A stretch of 40,748 nucleotides of DNA from an uncultured Kiritimatiellota bacterium (GTDB lineage Bacteria > Verrucomicrobiota > Kiritimatiellia > RFP12 > UBA1067). Positions 36,251-40,748 of this stretch are shown here, piece by piece. The stretch is taken from contig CAKUCX010000026.1 in assembly GCA_934643865.1 (NCBI GenBank), positions 1 through 40,748 on the forward strand, given 5' to 3'. Numbering within the stretch: the stretch's first letter is position 1; each line of letters opens with the position of its first letter. Under the pieces are notes generated by a model. It had not been told where the DNA came from, searched no databases, and was given only the letters and a program-made list of their open reading frames with translations. The translations under genes were made by a program, and so were the position numbers.

Positions 36251-39200
36251 CTAGCGCAGAATCAGCATCGTCCCCTTCTGGAGGCCGAGCTTCAGTTCGT
36301 GGCCGCGCGCGAAGACGCGCCAGGTGCCACTGCCGGGCACGTGGATGGCGGGCAGCGCACCCGCCACCGTCCCGTCCACCGTCGCGATCGTCATCGCCGC
36401 GCCCGTCGTCGGAAGGCGGTCGGCCCGCTCGAACGCGAAGGACGCCCCCTCGGGGAAGGCGAGGTCGCCCGTCACGTGCATCACCTTGCCGGCGGCGATC
36501 TCGGCCCCGTCGAGGATCCACATCCGGATCGACGTCGAGCCCGCGATGTCGCCGAGGCCGCGATACGTCGTAAACGCATACGCGCCGTCGCCGACGATCA
36601 CCTTCGCACCCGCCGCGACCGCGATCTCCAGCTCGCGCGGCGCCGCAGGCTCATAGCCGTCGCGCGTCAGCGAGAACACCGCACCGTGCGCGGCGTCGAC
36701 GAGGTCTACATAGTTGGCGATGTTCGTGGAGGCCGTGCCGTCCGCGTTGACGGGCTCGTCCGTCGGATTCCAGACGAGGCCGCGCCACGCCGGCCACGCG
36801 CCGGACGCGGACGCGCCCGCGCCGCCCGTTCCGTTGTACGCCGCCACGTAGAAGCGGTGGGGGCCGGGCGCGACCGTGATGCGGCCGGCCGTCGGCGTCG
36901 CCCAGCGACCCGCGAAGACCTCCGTCTCGTCGATGACGAGCGTGATGCCGTCGTCGATGAGGCCCGCGAACGTCCACGTCTGCGCCGTCGCGTTCGTGTT
37001 CCAGATGTAGCCGGAGTAGAACACGTTCATGTGGTCCTTCCAAAGGGAGGTCTCGTTCACGCCGTTCGTGTAGAGATAGACGAGCGAGGTCGAGACGGCC
37101 TCCTTGAAGACGGGCCGCGCCCTGAACTCCGCCCCGCGCTCCTCCGTCGTCGCGTGGGCGTGCGCGGCCTCCCAGAGGCCCGGGCCGACCTGCGGCAGGC
37201 GGAGCGTGCCCTCCCGCACCTCGATTGGCTTCGCGCTGTCAAGGAACGGCTCTAGGTCGAAGACGCCCGGGCCCGTCTTGGTGAACGACGCCGCCGTGAA
37301 CGCACCCGACACGTTCGCGACGCCGCCGCTCGTCGCCGTGACCGCGCCGAACGTGTACGTCCTCCCGCCGCCGTCGAACGTGCCGCCCGTCAGCGCGAGC
37401 GCGCAGCCCGCCGGCAGCGCGCGGTCGTTCCCCGCGATGAGCGTGCCGCCCGCCACCTCCACGGGCCCCGCAAAGGTGTTCGCGGCGTTCAGGACGAGCC
37501 GCCCCGCGCCCTTCTTCACGAGGCCGCCGGAGGCGTTCGCCGCCAGCGGCAGGTCCGCCAGCACGATTTCGTTCGTCCAGCCGCCGCGCGCAAGCGTCGC
37601 CTTGGCCCACGTGTAGTCCACGCCCGGGCACGTCACCTCGATGCCCGTCACGACGCCGCGCTCGGAATCGAAGACCGCGTGCGCCCAGGCGTTCGTCCCG
37701 TCGCCGGAGATCGTGACGTAGGGCGAACCGATGTAGTTCCCCGGCACGGTGCAGGGCTCCGGCAGCGGGATCGACGCGACGCCCTGTCCAGTGGGCGCGA
37801 CGAGCGGCACGTCGATCGTGCAGTCGTACCCCCCCCCCGTGTCGAAGACGGCCCCGCCCGGATAGACGTACACCGCGTCGACCGGGCGCGCGGCGTCGGC
37901 GGCCGTCTGCTTGAAGAGCGTGCCGGACTGAAGCACCTTGAGCGTGCCGCCGTTGAAGTTCACGAAGGCCGTGTTGTCCTCGAACGGCACGGCAACAGAG
38001 TTCCCCTCGGCGTCCTTCGGCCCGGAGTGGAGCGGCATGACCTGCGCCATCTTCCGGATATACTTCGTCTGCAGGATGCCGCCGTTGAGGTTGAGCGCGG
38101 CCACGCTGTTCGACTGCATCGCAAGGTCGATGCCCCCCTTGCAGGCGACGTTCGCGGCGTCCGTCGCCGTCAGCGCCGCATGCGCCCCGAAGGCCTTCCA
38201 GTTCCACGCGCCGCGCCCGACCTGGATGGCCCTGTCCGCCGTGAACGTCCCGCCCGAGAAGTAGGCCTCGCCGCGCCCTCCACCTGAGCCGATGGCGAAC
38301 GTGTCGCTGGTGTTGGCCGCCTCGCCGCCCTTCTGCACCCACACGCCGCGCCCGTTGCCACCGCCGCCGATGACCGTCCAGCCGGGCATCTGCATCCACC
38401 CCGCCATCTCCACGTAGCCGTTGCCGTCGTTCCCGATGTTCATGTCGCTGCCGCCCCCGGTGCCGCCGCTGCGGAAGCGGGCCCCGTCGCGGATGTAGAG
38501 CGCCGCCGCGTCCGTCCGCCCCATGCCGGAGCCCACGCAGATGCGCCCCGTCATCGAGGCGCCGTCCTGCAGTTCGAGGACGGCACGGTAGGAAGCGTCC
38601 CTTCGGTACCGGGGATGCCCCATGTCCATCGAATAGACGCGCGCGGGGCTCTCGTTCGACGTCATGAAGCAGCCGCCGCTCTCGACGACGAGCTTCGCCG
38701 TCTCGGGCCACGCGCATCCCATGTAGGCGTTCGTGTGACAGTAGACGAGCGCGCCGCCGGGAACCGTCATCGTGCCGCCCGCGAGGTCGAGGAACCGCAG
38801 GTGCAGCTGCACCCCCTCGGCCACGTCGAGGTTCCCGCCGAGGTTCATCAGGTCGCCCGTCGCCCAATCGCCGCCCAGCCTCAGCGTGCCGGCGCCGGCG
38901 TGGCCGAAAGCTCCGTCCGTCGAAACCGCCTCGCCGAAGGTCGTCGTCTCCCCCGCCGCGTTCCACAGCAGGGCCGCCGCGCCCTCTTTCACCACCTGCA
39001 CCTTGTCCGCCAGCGCCCGGTATTCCGCCACGCTCCACCCCGTCTCCACCGTCCCCGCGTCGTCGCGGGCGCGGGCGAGCAGACGGGCGTCCTTATGGGC
39101 CAGCCGGATGTCGCCCGCCCCTTCGCCGTGGGGGAGCGCCCCGGGGCTTCCCAGCCAGACGTCCCCGTTGCCGCTCACGGTGAGGCCACCCGTGAACGTA

Positions 39201-40204
39201 TTCGCCGCGCCCATGAGCCGCACCACGCCGTTCCCCGTGGACGTCACGTTGAGGCCACCCGCGCCCGTGATGCTCCCGGTGAAGGTCAGCGGCGGGAGCT
39301 TGGTCTCGGACGAAACCAGCGTCGCCTGGCCCGAGAAGAGTTCCACCGGGCCGGCCCAGACGTTCCGGCCCGCCTCATCCGACCCGTACGTCAGCCGTTC
39401 GACCTTCGCCCCGTCCCGCAGCACGAGCGTCCAGGGGAAGTCCCCCTTCGCCCCCTGGAGGATGACGCGCGCGCCGGAGGCGACCGTCAGGCGGTTCTCC
39501 GCGCCGCCGTTGAAGGTAAGCCCGCCCTCCAGACAGAGGTTCCCCGACTCGACGGCGATGTGCCCCGGATGCGCGAGGGCCGCCGACGTCAGGGCGAAGT
39601 AGCCGCGCACCGTGAGCGTATGGCCGTTCATGTCGAGGGTGCCCGCTCGGACATCGAGGCGGCCGTTCGCCTCGACGCCCGTGTAGAGGCAGTCGCCGCG
39701 CATCGTCACCGGACTGATGCCGGGGTACTGGCTGTTCGCGACATTGCGGATGACGCCCATCTCCTCGTCCCCCTCCTTCATGCCCCGCCCGGTGATCGTG
39801 AACGGCTCGCCCGAAACGAACCCGGACGTGTCCGCCCCCACGGCAGACCCGTCCACCTCGAAGGTCGCACCGTCCGAGACGACCGTGCCCTTCGCAGCCG
39901 TGCCGAGCGCCCCGACTTCCCGTGCGCGCAGATAGCCCTCTTCAACCCGCAGTTCGCCCGCCCAGCCCTGCGCCTTGAGGTTCGTCGCGATGACGAGCCG
40001 CCCCGCGCCACGCTTGACGAGATCGACGCCCGTCCCGAGCGCCGCCGCGTCCTCCGCGCTCAGGGTGACGTCGGCCCCCTCGACCGTGACGACATACGCG
40101 CCCGTCTCCGCGTCCACCGCGCCGTTCTGCGCCGCCTCGACAAGCACGGGCAGCAGCATCGCCGCACATGCGCTTCCAAACTTCGCCAATGTGTCCATTC
40201 GCAT
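36251..40204 (-). CDS. Giant secreted beta-strand-repeat protein with PA14-like domain
   Basis: I choose the start at 40204 (GGAG nine bases upstream), giving 1317 residues with a signal peptide (about 1-25, cleavage near VEAA). An alternative ATG lies two codons later. Autotransporter-associated beta-strand motifs occur several times: DLVKRGAGRLVIATNLKAQG (61-80), GAGGLNVTSTGNGVVRLMGA (314-333), GLVKKGAGRLVLNAANTFAG (894-913) and a further copy near 973-1002. A PA14-like domain lies at about 1055-1150 (TFAGLIDDGITLVIDETEVF, APGPHRFYVAAYNG). No transporter barrel and no PEP-CTERM signal are present. It ends GTMLILR, similar to the end of the beta-strand protein at 2130-4697. It likely forms a surface beta-helix that binds or presents glycan near the fused glycosidase encoded next. 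Confidence 0.8.
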   Translation of the reverse strand: MRMDTLAKFGSACAAMLLPVLVEAAQNGAVDAETGAYVVTVEGADVTLSAEDAAALGTGVDLVKRGAGRLVIATNLKAQGWAGELRVEEGYLRAREVGALGTAAKGTVVSDGATFEVDGSAVGADTSGFVSGEPFTITGRGMKEGDEEMGVIRNVANSQYPGISPVTMRGDCLYTGVEANGRLDVRAGTLDMNGHTLTVRGYFALTSAALAHPGHIAVESGNLCLEGGLTFNGGAENRLTVASGARVILQGAKGDFPWTLVLRDGAKVERLTYGSDEAGRNVWAGPVELFSGQATLVSSETKLPPLTFTGSITGAGGLNVTSTGNGVVRLMGAANTFTGGLTVSGNGDVWLGSPGALPHGEGAGDIRLAHKDARLLARARDDAGTVETGWSVAEYRALADKVQVVKEGAAALLWNAAGETTTFGEAVSTDGAFGHAGAGTLRLGGDWATGDLMNLGGNLDVAEGVQLHLRFLDLAGGTMTVPGGALVYCHTNAYMGCAWPETAKLVVESGGCFMTSNESPARVYSMDMGHPRYRRDASYRAVLELQDGASMTGRICVGSGMGRTDAAALYIRDGARFRSGGTGGGSDMNIGNDGNGYVEMAGWMQMPGWTVIGGGGNGRGVWVQKGGEAANTSDTFAIGSGGGRGEAYFSGGTFTADRAIQVGRGAWNWKAFGAHAALTATDAANVACKGGIDLAMQSNSVAALNLNGGILQTKYIRKMAQVMPLHSGPKDAEGNSVAVPFEDNTAFVNFNGGTLKVLQSGTLFKQTAADAARPVDAVYVYPGGAVFDTGGGYDCTIDVPLVAPTGQGVASIPLPEPCTVPGNYIGSPYVTISGDGTNAWAHAVFDSERGVVTGIEVTCPGVDYTWAKATLARGGWTNEIVLADLPLAANASGGLVKKGAGRLVLNAANTFAGPVEVAGGTLIAGNDRALPAGCALALTGGTFDGGGRTYTFGAVTATSGGVANVSGAFTAASFTKTGPGVFDLEPFLDSAKPIEVREGTLRLPQVGPGLWEAAHAHATTEERGAEFRARPVFKEAVSTSLVYLYTNGVNETSLWKDHMNVFYSGYIWNTNATAQTWTFAGLIDDGITLVIDETEVFAGRWATPTAGRITVAPGPHRFYVAAYNGTGGAGASASGAWPAWRGLVWNPTDEPVNADGTASTNIANYVDLVDAAHGAVFSLTRDGYEPAAPRELEIAVAAGAKVIVGDGAYAFTTYRGLGDIAGSTSIRMWILDGAEIAAGKVMHVTGDLAFPEGASFAFERADRLPTTGAAMTIATVDGTVAGALPAIHVPGSGTWRVFARGHELKLGLQKGTMLILR

Positions 40205-40313
40205 CGCACACGCTCCTTTTCGATTCCGATTTTGATCCCCGGCCGACGACGTTCCCCGCGCAACGGGTGCGTTCGTGCCCATGTCCCGACGCCTCACTTT
40301 CGCCTCTGTCGCC

Positions 40314-40322
40314 AGTCTAGCA
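40314..40322 (-). promoter_or_regulatory. Candidate extended -10 promoter of the beta-strand/GH78-GH5 operon
   Basis: On the minus strand this is TGCTAGACT, matching the extended -10 pattern of the other glycan operon (TGCTACACT at 7663). No clear -35. The leader would be about 100 nt. Confidence 0.4.
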
Positions 40323-40357
40323 AAAGCCGTCCCGCGCCGCAACCCCGCACAGGCCAT

Positions 40358-40404
40358 CCTTATCCCGATTTTTTCGATTTTCTCGGGGCACCTTATCCCG
40401 ATTT
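40358..40404. repeat. Two 14-bp direct repeats 33 bp apart upstream of the operon
   Basis: CCTTATCCCGATTT occurs at 40358-40371 and 40391-40404, a spacing of 33 bp, about three helical turns. Both lie upstream of the candidate -10, so they could be a paired activator site, for example for an AraC-type regulator. This is inferred from position only. Confidence 0.5.
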
Positions 40405-40544
40405 CTCGCCCGACCACAAGAGACACTGGGGGGATATTTCCGAGCCTCCCGCTACAGGCACGGCGGCACAGGCCCGGCGCGCGAAGGGCCCGCGCCCTCC
40501 GGCCGGTCAACACGGAGACACAGAGATTTTCTTTCAAAGTTGGC

Positions 40545-40748
40545 GCGCCCATGGTAGGGCGCGACGTCCCCGGCGCGCCGCGCCCACGGGGACGACATCG
40601 GGAACGACACAGGCACGCGGGCCGCCGGGGACGTCGGCCCCTACCATCATGCACCATGCACGCCATGCCCACACCCATGCACACGCACCATGGCGCCCAT
40701 GGTAGGGCGCGACGTCCCCGGCGCGCCGCGCACACGGGGACGACATCG
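40545..40748. repeat. Dispersed GC-rich repeat: two direct copies and one inverted arm
   Basis: A 56-bp sequence beginning GCGCCCATGGTAGGGCGCGA occurs at 40545-40600 and 40693-40748 with one mismatch, a 148-bp period; the second copy reaches the window edge. Between them, 40621-40648 carries a diverged inverted copy (GGGGACGTCGGCCCCTACCAT). The first copy and this arm can therefore form a hairpin of about 100 bp. It has the form of a dispersed intergenic palindromic element. Confidence 0.85.

Larger units (their letters stand above)
40205..40748. other. Intergenic region with direct repeats and GC-rich repeat elements
   Basis: No supported gene in these 544 bases. From left to right: leader of the beta-strand protein, a candidate promoter (40314-40322), two 14-bp direct repeats (40358-40404), a mixed stretch with CACGGAGACACAGAG, a long 56-bp repeat in two copies with an inverted copy between them (40545-40748), and a CATGCAC-rich simple sequence (about 40645-40690). 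Confidence 0.7.

Overview
The window looks like a chromosomal segment of a GC-rich bacterium of the PVC superphylum, most likely Kiritimatiellota/Verrucomicrobiota. This is an inference from several features together: very large secreted beta-strand-repeat proteins encoded beside glycoside hydrolases, a LacI-like/AraC fusion regulator of XylR type, a PEP-CTERM remnant, a type III glutamine synthetase and a long SecA with a SEC-C tail. No rRNA or other decisive taxonomic marker is present.

Layout. (1) 89-7618, minus strand: a glycan-degradation operon of GH2 enzyme, secreted beta-strand protein and GH36 alpha-galactosidase-like enzyme. A XylR-like regulator (7726-8925) is divergent from it and is followed by a Gfo/Idh/MocA oxidoreductase. 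(2) 10127-10214: tRNA-Ser(UGA), next to an accessory island (about 10236-18918). The island has a lower-GC left part with a winged-helix protein, an AbiEi/AbiEii toxin-antitoxin pair and an unknown membrane protein. It continues with a type I restriction-modification locus (hsdM, one-TRD hsdS, a four-helix-bundle gene, and a broken hsdR fused in frame to radC) and ends in the 3' end of a PEP-CTERM gene. (3) 19104-27575, minus strand: a tightly packed run tyrS-secA-glnN-mrp-glycosyltransferase. (4) 27843-32244, minus strand: fusA with its own promoter and terminator, and a unit tRNA-Leu(CAG)-tRNA-Glu(CUC)-AsmA-like gene. (5) 32382-40204, minus strand: a second glycan operon with a 1317-residue secreted beta-strand/PA14 protein followed by a 1275-residue GH78-like/GH5 fusion enzyme. 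(6) 40205-40748: a long intergenic region ending in dispersed GC-rich repeats.

How the genes work together. The two glycan operons share one plan: a large exported beta-strand protein beside exported glycosidases. The two structural proteins end in the same short C-terminal pattern (G-x-x-L-I-[F/L]-R), which may be a sorting or assembly signal. In the island, hsdM and hsdS look intact. hsdR carries an early stop and has lost its helicase part, so the locus may methylate DNA without restricting it. Three copies of a 9-bp minisatellite, two of them built as long inverted repeats, are embedded in the restriction-modification genes.

Smaller gaps of note: 18919-19103 holds no gene or element that I can support; 32205-32381 holds only the tRNA promoter.
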